NCBI GenBank assembly: GCA_902799685.1
Contig: CADCBO010000016.1
Location: 1 to 52,228, forward strand
Reading direction: 5' to 3'
DNA: 52,228 nt
Source: an uncultured Bacteroidales bacterium
GTDB lineage: Bacteria; Bacteroidota; Bacteroidia; Bacteroidales; Bacteroidaceae
Both the position numbers and the translations under genes were made by a program. The notes under the pieces were generated by a model that ran no database searches, was not told the origin of the DNA, and saw only the letters and a program-made list of their open reading frames with translations. The first letter of the stretch is position 1. Each line of letters opens with the position of its first letter. Positions 33,369-42,839 of the stretch are shown here, piece by piece.

Positions 33369-34597
33369 ACCTCCCCTCTTTCATAGCCCGGCGTTACCTC
33401 TTTGCCAAGAAGAGCCACAACGTGATCAACGTGATATCGGCCATATCGGTAGCAGGAATCATGCTCGCATCATTCGCCCTTATCTGCACGCTGTCTGTAT
33501 TCAACGGATTCCACCAGTTGGTTGAATCACTGTTCAGGGACTTTGATCCTGAGCTAAAGGTAGTGGCAAATGGCAGGAAATTCTTCAGTATGGATGATGA
33601 GAGGATACAGAAAGCCTGTAAACTTGGTTTCATAGATATCTGTACTTTTACGCTTGAAGAGCAGGCACTCATAAGTTTCAAGAGCAAACAGCAGATAGCC
33701 ATGATAAAGGGTGTTGAAGACAGTTTTCATGACCTGGTGGGTATAGAGAACCTGCTTAAGGGAAACGGCATCTTCATGCTCAAGGATGAAGTTTGCAATT
33801 ACGGGATAATGGGCGTAGGGCTTATGAACAAGATGAACTGCGGCATCAATCCTACATATCCCCTGCGACTGTATGTACCTAAGAAGGAAGGGCGTGTCAA
33901 CATGACCAACCCTGCCGCATCATTCAACCAGGCGGATATATATTCTCCGGGTGTGATATTCTGCGTTGAACAGGAGAAATATGACGACAGCTATGCAATT
34001 ATTTCACTTGAACTGGCCCAACAGCTCACCGGACGTGACGGCGAGGCTTCGGCTCTGGAAATAAAGACAAAAAAGGGTACGTCATTGAGGAAAGCTATCC
34101 GTAAACTTGAAGAACTGCTTGGACCGGATTTCATAGTTCAGGACCGGCTGCATCAGCAACAGGATGTATTCAAAGTTTTCAAAATGGAGAAATTCATATC
34201 CTATCTGTTCCTTTCATTCATACTTCTGATAGCATGTTTCAACATAATAGGTTCCCTGATAATGCTTATAGTTGAGAAACAGCAGGACGCATCACTGCTT
34301 CACAGCCTGGGCGCAGACCATAAGACAATAGAAAAAATATTCATTACCAATGGAGTGCTGATATCACTCATCGGAGCTGTTTCCGGCCTGACGCTCGGCA
34401 TTATAGCGGTATTGCTTCAGAAAAAGTTCGGATTCATATCATTAGGTGCATCCGGAAACTTCATAGTGGATGCATACCCCGTAAGCATCCAGGTCAAGGA
34501 TATAATACTGGTACTGGTTACGGTCCTTGTGGTCAGCTTCCTTTCAGTACGTCCTATCGGGCCTATTGCACGCAGGTTTATAAAGGATTCAGAGTGA
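33365..34597 (+). CDS. LolC/LolE-like FtsX-family ABC transporter permease
   Basis: Inner-membrane permease resembling LolC/E, which release lipoproteins from the inner membrane. Start is GTG at 33365, overlapping the rbfA stop. The FtsX plan is clear: first helix about residues 20-47 (VINVISAISVAGIMLASFALI), a periplasmic domain of about 215 residues, then three helices near the C-terminus (about 275-298, 322-350 and 372-392). The motif KQQDASLLHSLGA is typical after helix 2. No ATPase subunit (lolD) is near. It converges with murI, overlapping nine bases. Confidence 0.85.
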   Translation: MNLPSFIARRYLFAKKSHNVINVISAISVAGIMLASFALICTLSVFNGFHQLVESLFRDFDPELKVVANGRKFFSMDDERIQKACKLGFIDICTFTLEEQALISFKSKQQIAMIKGVEDSFHDLVGIENLLKGNGIFMLKDEVCNYGIMGVGLMNKMNCGINPTYPLRLYVPKKEGRVNMTNPAASFNQADIYSPGVIFCVEQEKYDDSYAIISLELAQQLTGRDGEASALEIKTKKGTSLRKAIRKLEELLGPDFIVQDRLHQQQDVFKVFKMEKFISYLFLSFILLIACFNIIGSLIMLIVEKQQDASLLHSLGADHKTIEKIFITNGVLISLIGAVSGLTLGIIAVLLQKKFGFISLGASGNFIVDAYPVSIQVKDIILVLVTVLVVSFLSVRPIGPIARRFIKDSE

Positions 34598-35431
34598 GAT
34601 GGAATCAGCATCCACAACCGAATTCAGGAATATCGAAGCGTTAGGCAGGAATGTATCGACCGATTCTGTGGTGTAGTAACGGCATGAACCTCCCTTTGTG
34701 CAACGGGCATCCATTTCGGGATGTCGCTCCATATACAGTTTTAGCGAAGAGGAGACATATTCACCCTGTGAGACAATACGTATGCCGTCAGGAACATATT
34801 TGCGTATCTTGTCCAGGAGCAAGGGATAGTGCGTGCATCCCAGGATGATTGTGTCTATCAGGCTGTCTTTTGACAGAAGGCTCTCTACGTGACGTCTGAC
34901 AAAGAAATCGGCGCCTTCAGACTGTGACTCGCCAGACTCGACAAGCGGCACCCAAATGGGACACGACTCTCCTGTAACCTTTATGTCTGGATACAGTTTG
35001 TTTATTTCAAGAGGATAGGAAAGAGACTTGACCGTACCCGGAGTTGCCAGCAAGCCTACGTGACGGGATTTTGTCAATTCACCGATGGATTCGACTGTTG
35101 GACGGATTATTCCGAGCACCCTACGGGTGGCGTCAAGACGAGGCAGGTCTATCTGCTGGATGGTTCTCAGTGCCTTGGCCGATGCCGTGTTGCAGGCAAG
35201 AATAACAAGTGGACAGCCCATCCCGAACAGTTTTGTCACACACTGGAGGGTAAACTCATAAACCACCTGGAATGAACGCGTGCCGTATGGCGTGCGTGCA
35301 TTGTCACCCAGGTACATAAAGTCATATTCCGGCATCACTGCACGGATATGTTTCAATATGGTCAACCCACCGTATCCGGAATCAAAAATGCCGATAGGAC
35401 CCGGATTCTGCGGCAAAACAATCCTGCTCAT
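34589..35431 (-). CDS. murI: Glutamate racemase
   Basis: Makes D-glutamate for peptidoglycan. The two catalytic cysteines are present, C80 in ACNTAS and C199 in GCTHYP, with the substrate-binding FDSGYGGLT (D17, S18) and YLGDNARTPYG. The 280 residues are full length. It is the last gene of the eight-gene envelope operon, starting five bases after the ompH stop. A tail of about 25 residues after the core (CTKGGSCRYYTTESVDTF) is common in this group. Confidence 0.95.
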   Translation of the reverse strand: MSRIVLPQNPGPIGIFDSGYGGLTILKHIRAVMPEYDFMYLGDNARTPYGTRSFQVVYEFTLQCVTKLFGMGCPLVILACNTASAKALRTIQQIDLPRLDATRRVLGIIRPTVESIGELTKSRHVGLLATPGTVKSLSYPLEINKLYPDIKVTGESCPIWVPLVESGESQSEGADFFVRRHVESLLSKDSLIDTIILGCTHYPLLLDKIRKYVPDGIRIVSQGEYVSSSLKLYMERHPEMDARCTKGGSCRYYTTESVDTFLPNASIFLNSVVDADSISL

Positions 35432-35436
35432 TTTCC

Positions 35437-36018
35437 TTATCGTTTATTATTGTCGTTATTGATTACAGTTTGCTCACCTTCAGTGATTGTGTTTTCTGGC
35501 TGATACACTATTCCCAAACGCTTATAAACGTTGTCGGACAAATCAACTCCCTTATTCTGGTTTATAAAGAGATAAGTTCCCTTTCCGGTATCTATCACAT
35601 AATCCAGGTTCTGCTCCATACAGACTTCAGACACCGTTTCTATCAGTTTTTTCTTTATCGGCACAAGCAACTCGTCACGTTTGGCTTCAAGTTCAGACTG
35701 AACCTTGTCCCTGAACTGGGCGTTATTGTCCATGAGCAGTTGAAGTTCCTTCTGACGCTTGGCTACAACAGATGCTGACAGACTGTTCTGATCCAGCATG
35801 AACTCTATGTATTTACGCTCAAACTCACGTTTGGAACGTTCAATTTCCTCACGGTAGTCTGACTGTATTTTCTGCAGATTTAACTCTGCCTCCATATACT
35901 CCGGCATCAGCTTAAGAGTTGAGTTGAAATCAATATAACCAAACATACCTTCCTGAGCCGTAAGAGAAAGGAAGGTACAGGCAAAAGCCACGGCAAGCAA
36001 CAGTTTAAGTTTTTTCAT
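35437..36018 (-). CDS. Skp/OmpH family periplasmic chaperone (third of three)
   Basis: Periplasmic holdase-type protein that keeps outer-membrane proteins unfolded for BAM. Signal peptide MKKLKLLLAVAFACTFLSLTAQ; then FGYIDFNSTLKLMPEY, the family start, and a long charged coiled-coil tentacle (about residues 45-120, YREEIERSKREFERKYIEF). It ends with the returning beta strand region (LDYVIDTGKGTYLFINQ). 193 residues, with a C-terminal polar extension (ENTITEGEQTVINNDNNKR) absent from its neighbours. A large hairpin separates it from the preceding ompH. Confidence 0.87.
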   Translation of the reverse strand: MKKLKLLLAVAFACTFLSLTAQEGMFGYIDFNSTLKLMPEYMEAELNLQKIQSDYREEIERSKREFERKYIEFMLDQNSLSASVVAKRQKELQLLMDNNAQFRDKVQSELEAKRDELLVPIKKKLIETVSEVCMEQNLDYVIDTGKGTYLFINQNKGVDLSDNVYKRLGIVYQPENTITEGEQTVINNDNNKR

Positions 36019-36036
36019 ATCCGGTCAGTTTTTAGC

Positions 36037-36076
36037 CATTAAGGGGAATCGGGCTTGCGGCCGGTTCCCCTTAATG
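36037..36076 (-). promoter_or_regulatory. 16-pair hairpin between the second and third ompH genes
   Basis: CATTAAGGGGAATCGG and CCGGTTCCCCTTAATG pair over 16 bases (one G:U) around an eight-base loop. It lies in the 75-base gap and is not followed by a T run on the coding strand (GCTAAAAACTG). It may stabilise the upstream bamA-ompH mRNA or act as a partial terminator before ompH-murI. Confidence 0.65.
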
Positions 36077-36093
36077 AGATAATATCAAAGAAA

Positions 36094-36597
36094 TCACTTA
36101 ATGCCTAACTTGGCCTTTACGGCCTCGGTGACATCAGTGGTAAGGGTAGAGTTTACAAAAGGAACCGCACCGCCTGCAAGATTGAAAATGCAGACGTAAC
36201 CACCCTCCTCGCCTACAGCCTGGATGGCCTTCAGTACCTTGCTTTCAATATCGCCCATAAGCTGAGCTTCTTTCTGATCCTTATTCATCTGGCAGGATTC
36301 AAGATACTCACGTATTTTCTGCTGGCTGTCCATAAGCTCCTGCTCCCTGCGGGTACGGATGTTCTCAGGAAGAGTCTCACGGTTCTTGAAATAGTCATCC
36401 TCTTTCTTCTGATACTCGGTCTGCATGTAGTTGAGCTCATCCTGATACTGTTTCAGAAGCTCTTCCATCTCAGTCTGGGCAGCCTTGTATTCACTCATCA
36501 ATGGTATGATATCAGCAGAGTTGATGTGTCCGAACTTCTGTGCAAATGCGCAAAAAGGCAAAATGGCCATGAGCGCGATGATAATAGTCTTTCTCAT
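36094..36597 (-). CDS. Skp/OmpH family periplasmic chaperone (second of three)
   Basis: The ATG at 36597 gives MRKTIIIALMAILPFCAFAQ, a signal peptide; the frame is open upstream to 36648 but those residues would precede the signal. The mature part starts KFGHINSADIIPLMSEYKAAQTE, continues in a coiled coil (about 45-115) and ends GGYVCIFNLAGGAVPFVN and an AVKAKLGI tail typical of Skp/OmpH. 167 residues. A -7-like TATCTTTG at 36643-36636 on this strand could be an internal promoter. Confidence 0.88.
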   Translation of the reverse strand: MRKTIIIALMAILPFCAFAQKFGHINSADIIPLMSEYKAAQTEMEELLKQYQDELNYMQTEYQKKEDDYFKNRETLPENIRTRREQELMDSQQKIREYLESCQMNKDQKEAQLMGDIESKVLKAIQAVGEEGGYVCIFNLAGGAVPFVNSTLTTDVTEAVKAKLGIK

Positions 36598-36648
36598 ATC
36601 GTTGTCTTTTATTGTTTCTGAATAAAAAAGGTGAACAAAGATAGGCAA

Positions 36649-37164
36649 TTAGTTTGAATATCCCAGCTTCTTGAGTACCTCATTGCTTATGTCAATCTTT
36701 GGAGAGGCATAAATCATGCTGCTGGCCGATGAACGGTCTATGACAACCTGATATCCGTCAGATTCGCTGATCTGCTTGATTGCCTCATATATTTCATCCT
36801 GGATTGGAGCCATAAGACTCTCCTGTTTCTTGTACAGTTCCCCGTCGGGTCCAAAATACTGGCGTTTGAGCTCACTGGCCTGCTTCTCCTTAGCCACAAT
36901 CTCATCCTCCTTCTTTGCTTTCTGCTCCTCGGACAGGAATACGGACTCATTCTGGTAATTCTTGTATAAGGTCTGTGCCTCAAGGTTAAGGGCCTCTACC
37001 TCAGCCTGCCAGCGTTTTGAGAACTGGTTAAGCTGCTCATTAGCCCGCTCGTATGCCGGAATCCTGTTAAGGATATACTCCATATCTACCAGAGCAAATT
37101 TCTGCGCACCTGCGGTGATGCAGAAAAACAGCATCATTGCTGCGATTGATAATGTCTTTTTCAT
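36649..37164 (-). CDS. Skp/OmpH family periplasmic chaperone (first of three)
   Basis: Signal peptide MKKTLSIAAMMLFFCITAGAQ, then KFALVDMEYILNRIPAYERANEQL, a Lys/Glu-rich coiled coil (about residues 45-120) and the closing DGYQVVIDRSSASSMIYASPKIDISNEVLKKLGY. 171 residues, normal for Skp. First of three tandem paralogues directly downstream of bamA, 54 bases from its stop, consistent with chaperones delivering client barrels to BamA. Confidence 0.9.
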   Translation of the reverse strand: MKKTLSIAAMMLFFCITAGAQKFALVDMEYILNRIPAYERANEQLNQFSKRWQAEVEALNLEAQTLYKNYQNESVFLSEEQKAKKEDEIVAKEKQASELKRQYFGPDGELYKKQESLMAPIQDEIYEAIKQISESDGYQVVIDRSSASSMIYASPKIDISNEVLKKLGYSN

Positions 37165-37218
37165 ACTCGTATTTTTCTCTGTTACTCTACCTATAATATA
37201 ACCGGGATTGCCCGCAGG

Positions 37219-39873
37219 TTAAAATTCCTGGCCAAGAATGAAGTGAACCTGGCTTCCTCCATATTGCCTTGAACCCATTATGGGATCAAATCCGTACGCC
37301 CAGTCTATACCCATGAGACCCACCATGGGAAGCATGATACGCACACCTACTCCCGCAGAACGCTTCAGGTCAAATGGATTGAACTTGCTTATGGCATCCC
37401 ATGCGTTACCGCCTTCAACAAATGCAAGGGCATAGATTGTGGCGGAATTCTCCATCATAAGCGGATAACGCAACTCAGCTGCCATCCTGGTATAAGCGTA
37501 ACCGTCAGAATACGGGGTAAGTGAACCGTTGTCATATCCGCGAAGGCCTACTATCTCGGTGGCGTATGTATATGAGCCGCCACTCATACCGTCGCCTCCC
37601 ATGAAGAAGGTCTCAAACGGCGATTTCTTGTATCTGTTGTAATGGCCCAGAAGTCCTATGTCAAAGCGTGTCATAAGTACCAGACGCCTTTTTATTCCGT
37701 TGGTAAGGGATGTGTATGTACGACTGCGGAATTTCCATTTGTTATACTCTATCCACTTGTGTTTCTGGCGTAACTCGTCCTGATAAGTGGCCGATGTCTT
37801 GTCTGATGCCAGGTTTTCATAGTCAACTCCGTCCCATAGGGAATAAGGAGGAGTGAAATAGACTGAGAAAGCGAATTCGGAACCGGTTCTGGGAAATATG
37901 GGATGGTCTGTCGTGTTCCTGCTGATAGTAAATCCAAGATTGATGTTATTGCAGGTTCCGTTATTGATAAGGAAATAATCCCATTGCTTCAGTTTATACC
38001 GGGTATAAGACAATTCGCTGTAGAAAGTGAAATAGTCATCCGGCCAATGCATGCGCTTGCCCCATCCCACACTGGCTCCGAACATGGTGATATATTTGTC
38101 CGGATCGTAATAGGACTCGTAATTATTGTAATATCCTCCATAGTTGCCGTAACCGTAATAATTGCCGTAACCATACATGTAATTGTACATGTTCTGGTAA
38201 TATGCGGAGTTATAGTAGTTACTGCTTATATCGGTCTGCTTGGAATAGAACAAACTCACGGAAAGCGTGTTGGGACGTTTACCGCCTAGCCACGGCTCCA
38301 GGAACGATATGCTGTAAGAGTGATAGAACTTACCGTTTGTCTGACCGCTCAAAGAGAGGGTCTGTCCGTCACCCTGCGGCAGGAACATGCGGTAGTTGTC
38401 GCTTTTGTGGAAAAGGTTGTACATGCTGAAATTGGTGAACTTGAGCGCGGCACGACCTATGATACCTGTCTGTCCCCAACCCATGGAAAGCTCAATCTGG
38501 TCATTGCCCTTACTTTCCAGCTGCCAGTCAATGTCAACGGTTCCGTTCACCTGGTCAGGTTTGATGTCAGGATTTATGGTGGTAGGCTCAAAGTGTCCCA
38601 TCTGCGCTATCGAGCGATATGAACGCTCCAGCGCATCATATGAGAATATGTCACCCGGGCGGGTGTAAAGTTCACGTCTTACAACATTCTCGTAAACCCT
38701 GTCATTACCATGTATCATGACACGGTTTATAGATGCCTGCGGGCCTTCGGCTATTCTTATCTCCAGGTCTATTGAATCATCTACGACGTTGGCCTCCACA
38801 TAATTCAGCTGGAGCATCACATAACCGTTGTTATAATACATCTTGCCTATTGCGTCCTCATCATCCTTGGTACGTTCCTGAAGTTTCTTCTGGTTATAGA
38901 TATCTCCTTTCTTCATGTTAAGCATTGAAGCAAGCTGATCGTTGTTGTAAACGGTGTTTCCCACCCAGTCTATGTTCCTGATGTAGTATTTACCGCCTTC
39001 GTCAAACTTGAGCCAGATATCTACGGTATTGTCTTCAGGATTTGAAACCACACTGTCGGAAACTATATAGGCATCGCTGTAACCAAGTTCGCCGTACTTT
39101 TCCATTATCTTGTCCTTATCGGCCAGATACTCGTCATTGACAAATTTCTTGGTCCTGAAGAATTCCCTGATCTTGCCCTTTTCATTGGTCTTTTTCATGA
39201 TCTTCTTGATAGTCCCGTCCGACAGGGCCTCATTTCCTTCCAGGTGAATGGTACGAACCTTTACCTTGTCTTTCTTGTCTATATAGACATCCACATATGC
39301 CAGTCCGTCCTCATCTGCCTCGGAACGCTGCTGCACGCGCACTTCGGCATTCTTGAATCCCTTTTCATCAAAATAGTTGCGTATCAGTTTCTCCGAGCGG
39401 TTCAGTCCGTTCTGTGTGATCTGGCTTCCGGGAAACATTCCTATCTTGTCCTCCAGTTCCGAAGCCTCTCCCTTCCTGACTCCATGGAACACCACCTCCT
39501 TGATCTTAGGATTCTGCTCTATGGATATCTCCAACCATATCCTGTCACCGGATATTTTCAAGGCATTTATCCTGATATTGGCAAACAGTCCTGTCTGCCA
39601 AAGACGCTTTATCGACTCCGTTATATCCGGACCGGGAATCTGTACACGCTGACCTACAGAGAGTCCTGCCAGTCTCAGCAAAGACTTATGGTTGTTCTCG
39701 TCTATTCCCGACACCAGTATGTCCGCAATCTCATATCTCTTGGGGGTACCGGAATAAAGGATTACAGGATTCTCCTGTACCTGCTCACCTTCAATCTGCG
39801 CAACCGCCGGAATGAATGTCAGGAACAGTAAAGAAAATGTCAGTATCAAAAACAGTCTGTATCTCATCTTCAT
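37219..39873 (-). CDS. bamA: Outer-membrane protein assembly factor BamA
   Basis: Essential Omp85 protein that inserts barrels in the outer membrane. Signal peptide [31 protein letters not shown] repeats span about residues 45-450 (e.g. [42 protein letters not shown]); a 16-strand barrel follows, with the VRGF-type element seen as VGLRGYDNG and the C-terminal strand ending VHFILGQEF (Phe last). 884 residues. One extracellular loop (about 554-593) is very rich in Tyr, Asn and Gly. Its start codon overlaps the uppS stop (ATGA), so translation is coupled. Confidence 0.95.
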   Translation of the reverse strand: MKMRYRLFLILTFSLLFLTFIPAVAQIEGEQVQENPVILYSGTPKRYEIADILVSGIDENNHKSLLRLAGLSVGQRVQIPGPDITESIKRLWQTGLFANIRINALKISGDRIWLEISIEQNPKIKEVVFHGVRKGEASELEDKIGMFPGSQITQNGLNRSEKLIRNYFDEKGFKNAEVRVQQRSEADEDGLAYVDVYIDKKDKVKVRTIHLEGNEALSDGTIKKIMKKTNEKGKIREFFRTKKFVNDEYLADKDKIMEKYGELGYSDAYIVSDSVVSNPEDNTVDIWLKFDEGGKYYIRNIDWVGNTVYNNDQLASMLNMKKGDIYNQKKLQERTKDDEDAIGKMYYNNGYVMLQLNYVEANVVDDSIDLEIRIAEGPQASINRVMIHGNDRVYENVVRRELYTRPGDIFSYDALERSYRSIAQMGHFEPTTINPDIKPDQVNGTVDIDWQLESKGNDQIELSMGWGQTGIIGRAALKFTNFSMYNLFHKSDNYRMFLPQGDGQTLSLSGQTNGKFYHSYSISFLEPWLGGKRPNTLSVSLFYSKQTDISSNYYNSAYYQNMYNYMYGYGNYYGYGNYGGYYNNYESYYDPDKYITMFGASVGWGKRMHWPDDYFTFYSELSYTRYKLKQWDYFLINNGTCNNINLGFTISRNTTDHPIFPRTGSEFAFSVYFTPPYSLWDGVDYENLASDKTSATYQDELRQKHKWIEYNKWKFRSRTYTSLTNGIKRRLVLMTRFDIGLLGHYNRYKKSPFETFFMGGDGMSGGSYTYATEIVGLRGYDNGSLTPYSDGYAYTRMAAELRYPLMMENSATIYALAFVEGGNAWDAISKFNPFDLKRSAGVGVRIMLPMVGLMGIDWAYGFDPIMGSRQYGGSQVHFILGQEF

Positions 39874-40622
39874 TCATTCTTGTTCTCTTCAGCCACCTGT
39901 GCACCGGTCTTGCCATAACGGCGTTCGCGCTGCTGATAAACATAAATGGCTTTGCAAAGCTCCTCCATATTGAAATCGGGCCAGAATGTGTCGCAGAAAT
40001 ACAATTCAGTATATGCGGCCTGCCACAACAGGAAATTACTCAATCTTATTTCACCGCCGGTACGTATAAGGAGTTCCGGATCAGGCATGAAACTGGTGGT
40101 CATGGCATCTGAAACACTTTTTTCATCAATTGCAGACGGGTCAAGCTCTCCATTCACAGCCTTCTCTGCCAGCATGCGGGCTGCACGGGATATCTCCCAG
40201 CGTGAAGAGTAGCTAAGGGCTATTACCATAGTGGAACGGTCAAATTCCCTGGTATTGTCAATACAGTGGTTTATTTTGGCAAGAACCCTGGCCGGAATCC
40301 TTTCCAGGTCACCGACTACACGCAGACGGACGTGGTTCTTTATGAAAACCTCCTCATCGATGTTGTTGAACAACAGATCCATCAATGCGGCAATCTCATC
40401 TTCGGGACGGTTCCAGTTCTCTGTGGAGAATGTGTAAAGGGTAAGATACTTAATACCCAGTTCCACCGCGTTCTCCATAATCTTCTTGACCACCTCCACG
40501 CCCTTGGCGTGTCCCTCTGTACGTTCTTTTCCACGTTGTTCCGCCCAGCGTCCGTTTCCATCCATGATAATGGCCACGTGCTGAGGAATACGGCTCTTGT
40601 CTATCTGTTCCTGATATGTCAT
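39870..40622 (-). CDS. uppS: Undecaprenyl diphosphate synthase
   Basis: cis-Prenyltransferase making the C55 lipid carrier for peptidoglycan and surface polysaccharides. With the ATG at 40622 ([20 protein letters not shown]) the protein has 250 residues, the usual size, and begins four bases after the porG stop. Alternative in-frame ATGs at 40643 and 40682 overlap porG. The active-site motif MDGNGRWA (D21-A27) and the later [38 protein letters not shown] stretches (partly quoted) are diagnostic. Confidence 0.95.
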   Translation of the reverse strand: MTYQEQIDKSRIPQHVAIIMDGNGRWAEQRGKERTEGHAKGVEVVKKIMENAVELGIKYLTLYTFSTENWNRPEDEIAALMDLLFNNIDEEVFIKNHVRLRVVGDLERIPARVLAKINHCIDNTREFDRSTMVIALSYSSRWEISRAARMLAEKAVNGELDPSAIDEKSVSDAMTTSFMPDPELLIRTGGEIRLSNFLLWQAAYTELYFCDTFWPDFNMEELCKAIYVYQQRERRYGKTGAQVAEENKNE

Positions 40623-40626
40623 ATGC

Positions 40627-41319
40627 TTAAAATGTTTCGTCATTACAATTACATGGACGTTTGAAGATGTCAAACGTGACATAAAGCATAGTAAAACTGT
40701 AACTGTCCTTATTCTTGATACCCTTTCCCTTTATCAGGAACGGATCCTCCATGGACGTACCTGAGGTTTGCGTCACATCCAGGCGATCGGATGTGGAAAA
40801 GCGCATAGTCCACTCAAGCCCTATGTTAACCCGTTCAGACAGTTTGTATCTCAACCCCATCCCTATGGGGAAATTTGCCGCAAAGTCATTTCTGGCAGGT
40901 TTGGGAGCGAATGACATTCCTATACCCAGAAGGCCGTAAGGGGCAAGTCGGTGGCTGTCATTCAGACCGTTAAAACCATATCCGCAGAAACCATATTCCA
41001 GCTGAACACCGAAATCATAGACGGTCCGACTGAATTCCAGTTCATCGCCGGGCAACACTCCGAACGCATTTACGGTACTGCCAGACAACCCCGCTGCAGC
41101 CAGATCCGCCTTTAATGAAACCCGAGGGTTCAGGTTATATCGCACTATTGCCGAGAAGACGCCGTTAGTGTTTGCATAGAGAGTGCTGTTTGCATCACCC
41201 ATATAGAAACTTCCGCCGCCGCCAAGACCTAATTCCAACAAGTAACCGTCATCCTGTGCCGCCATATATGAACAGCAGAACAGAACAGCTACCATTGAAA
41301 ATCCTCTCAGCTTCATCAT
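40627..41319 (-). CDS. porG: PorG-like T9SS outer-membrane beta-barrel protein (DUF6089)
   Basis: Signal peptide [22 protein letters not shown] followed by a barrel of about 205 residues: [68 protein letters not shown] and [18 protein letters not shown]. In Porphyromonas gingivalis PorG lies beside uppS and bamA and anchors the PorK/N ring to the outer membrane; the sequence and position here match this. The cysteine-containing C-terminal tail (CNCNDETF) is probably periplasmic. Confident as a family barrel; PorG identity is drawn partly from context. Confidence 0.83.
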   Translation of the reverse strand: MMKLRGFSMVAVLFCCSYMAAQDDGYLLELGLGGGGSFYMGDANSTLYANTNGVFSAIVRYNLNPRVSLKADLAAAGLSGSTVNAFGVLPGDELEFSRTVYDFGVQLEYGFCGYGFNGLNDSHRLAPYGLLGIGMSFAPKPARNDFAANFPIGMGLRYKLSERVNIGLEWTMRFSTSDRLDVTQTSGTSMEDPFLIKGKGIKNKDSYSFTMLYVTFDIFKRPCNCNDETF

Positions 41320-41328
41320 CTCACTTTT

Positions 41329-42693
41329 TCAACGTCTTTTAAGGCGTGTTATTGCGCCGTTCCAAACCTTGCCCTCATCCGTCATTATCCAGATATAACC
41401 TTTGGAATCCGTTGCACAGGCAAAACCGCAAATGCTTCCTTTCAGTCCGTCAGGAAGCTGCATATACCAGTTCCATGACGAATCCTCATCGGCATATGAA
41501 TCACAGTAATACCATGTGGCACCATTGTCACTGGACTGACGGAAGCCGTCCAATCCCTGGCCGAGACAGAAAAGAGCCCCGTCATACCTGATGACCGAAA
41601 GGTTTGGCAAAGCAGGGAGCACGATATCGGCACGCGACGGCACATCCGTTCTTGTAAGGACTGAATCGACTGACAGCATTGTCCATACAGATGCGTCAGG
41701 ACAATCATCCTCAACACCTATTACCACATATCTGGTGATTGTTGCATTTGTGGAAAGCGGATAACTGAAAACGGTTGCATCCGCATCAGGGAAATGTTCA
41801 GGGATTCGTTGTAAGGCAGTCCATACTGACATATCGGAAGTGCCCACATATATGCTGTCATTGCCGAGTGCCCACAAGCGCCCGTCATCATTTCCCGACA
41901 AAATGATGTCTGATACATCCGTTCTTGCCAGACTCCAGTTCATGCCATCGGCAGAACGATACAGGTTACCGTCCGAAACGGAATGGAACACACCTCCGCA
42001 CATGGTTACCTTATGTTGCCATCCGTCTGCCGGGAATCCTGTCAAATGGTTTATTCCATTCCATTCACCCGTCACCGGCGACCTGTATGACAAGGCGGGC
42101 ATTCCTGAATCATCTGTACCGAAACAGAACACCGTATCACCTCTGACAACGGCACTTATACCTGAAAGGACAGGAAACCCCGTGCTCTCCGTATCGCTCC
42201 ATAACAATGAATCGGGAAAAACCTTCCGCACATTTACGTTCACATTATAGGTCCTGGTATAAGACTCGTCAGTGGATGTTACACTGAACAACAGTTCGCG
42301 GGTAAAATCTATGGAGTCATACATGCTCCAGTAATAGGTTGACTCCGGATCATCCGCATACCGGTACGTAATGGTTCCTGTTCCGCTCACACTGCTGGTC
42401 ACGGCATTTATCACCGAACCATAAGCCAACGAATCAATGTTATATATACGGTTGTTCAACTGGTCTATGGTCATTGGATACATGACACCGCCTTCACGGA
42501 CACTTATCAGAGTATCTCTTCCGTGCCAGTTTATGACATGTGACATCACATTGTAATATCCCACGGTGAACGATGTTATGGCAGCCTGGGGGGATACTGA
42601 TTTATTTTCATCTTTCAGACAGGAAACATTCAGTAACAATGCCATCAACCCGAACAGGAACAGGTAAAATCTTTTTATTGCGACTTGTCTCAC
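41329..42693 (-). CDS. DUF6242-like lipoprotein
   Basis: Lipoprotein of 454 residues with a lipobox at Cys25 (LLNVSCLKDE). An Ig-like N-terminal region (about 35-155, ending RTYNVNVNVRKVFPDSLLW) is followed by a propeller-like part with repeated kelch/BNR-type units (YRSADGMNWSLA, FRQSSDNGATWYY, DSKGYIWIMTDEGKVW). It resembles DUF6242 proteins of Bacteroidales, whose function is not known. First gene of the eight-gene envelope operon, nine bases before porG, so an outer-membrane assembly or secretion role is a reasonable guess. Confidence 0.75.
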   Translation of the reverse strand: MRQVAIKRFYLFLFGLMALLLNVSCLKDENKSVSPQAAITSFTVGYYNVMSHVINWHGRDTLISVREGGVMYPMTIDQLNNRIYNIDSLAYGSVINAVTSSVSGTGTITYRYADDPESTYYWSMYDSIDFTRELLFSVTSTDESYTRTYNVNVNVRKVFPDSLLWSDTESTGFPVLSGISAVVRGDTVFCFGTDDSGMPALSYRSPVTGEWNGINHLTGFPADGWQHKVTMCGGVFHSVSDGNLYRSADGMNWSLARTDVSDIILSGNDDGRLWALGNDSIYVGTSDMSVWTALQRIPEHFPDADATVFSYPLSTNATITRYVVIGVEDDCPDASVWTMLSVDSVLTRTDVPSRADIVLPALPNLSVIRYDGALFCLGQGLDGFRQSSDNGATWYYCDSYADEDSSWNWYMQLPDGLKGSICGFACATDSKGYIWIMTDEGKVWNGAITRLKRR

Positions 42694-42716
42694 TCCTTAT
42701 TATTTTATGAATCGCG

Positions 42717-42724
42717 CAAATTTA
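42717..42724 (-). promoter_or_regulatory. Promoter -7 element for the envelope operon
   Basis: Minus strand TAAATTTG followed by CGC, 24 bases before the ATG of the first gene (42693). No TTTG at the -33 position. It shares the 146-base divergent gap with the pyrE promoter. Confidence 0.5.
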
Positions 42725-42798
42725 ACAACAAAATCCGTAGCGGAGTGTGTAATAATGTTGTTTTATATTAAACTCTAGACTTTTTAGGCAATATTTAG

Positions 42799-42806
42799 TA
42801 ACTTCG
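42799..42806 (+). promoter_or_regulatory. Candidate -7 element for pyrE
   Basis: TAACTTCG followed by CGG, one mismatch to TAnnTTTG, 34 bases before the pyrE ATG. No -33 element is evident. Confidence 0.4.
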
Positions 42807-42839
42807 CGGCATTATAAAACCACAAACAAACCACACTGT

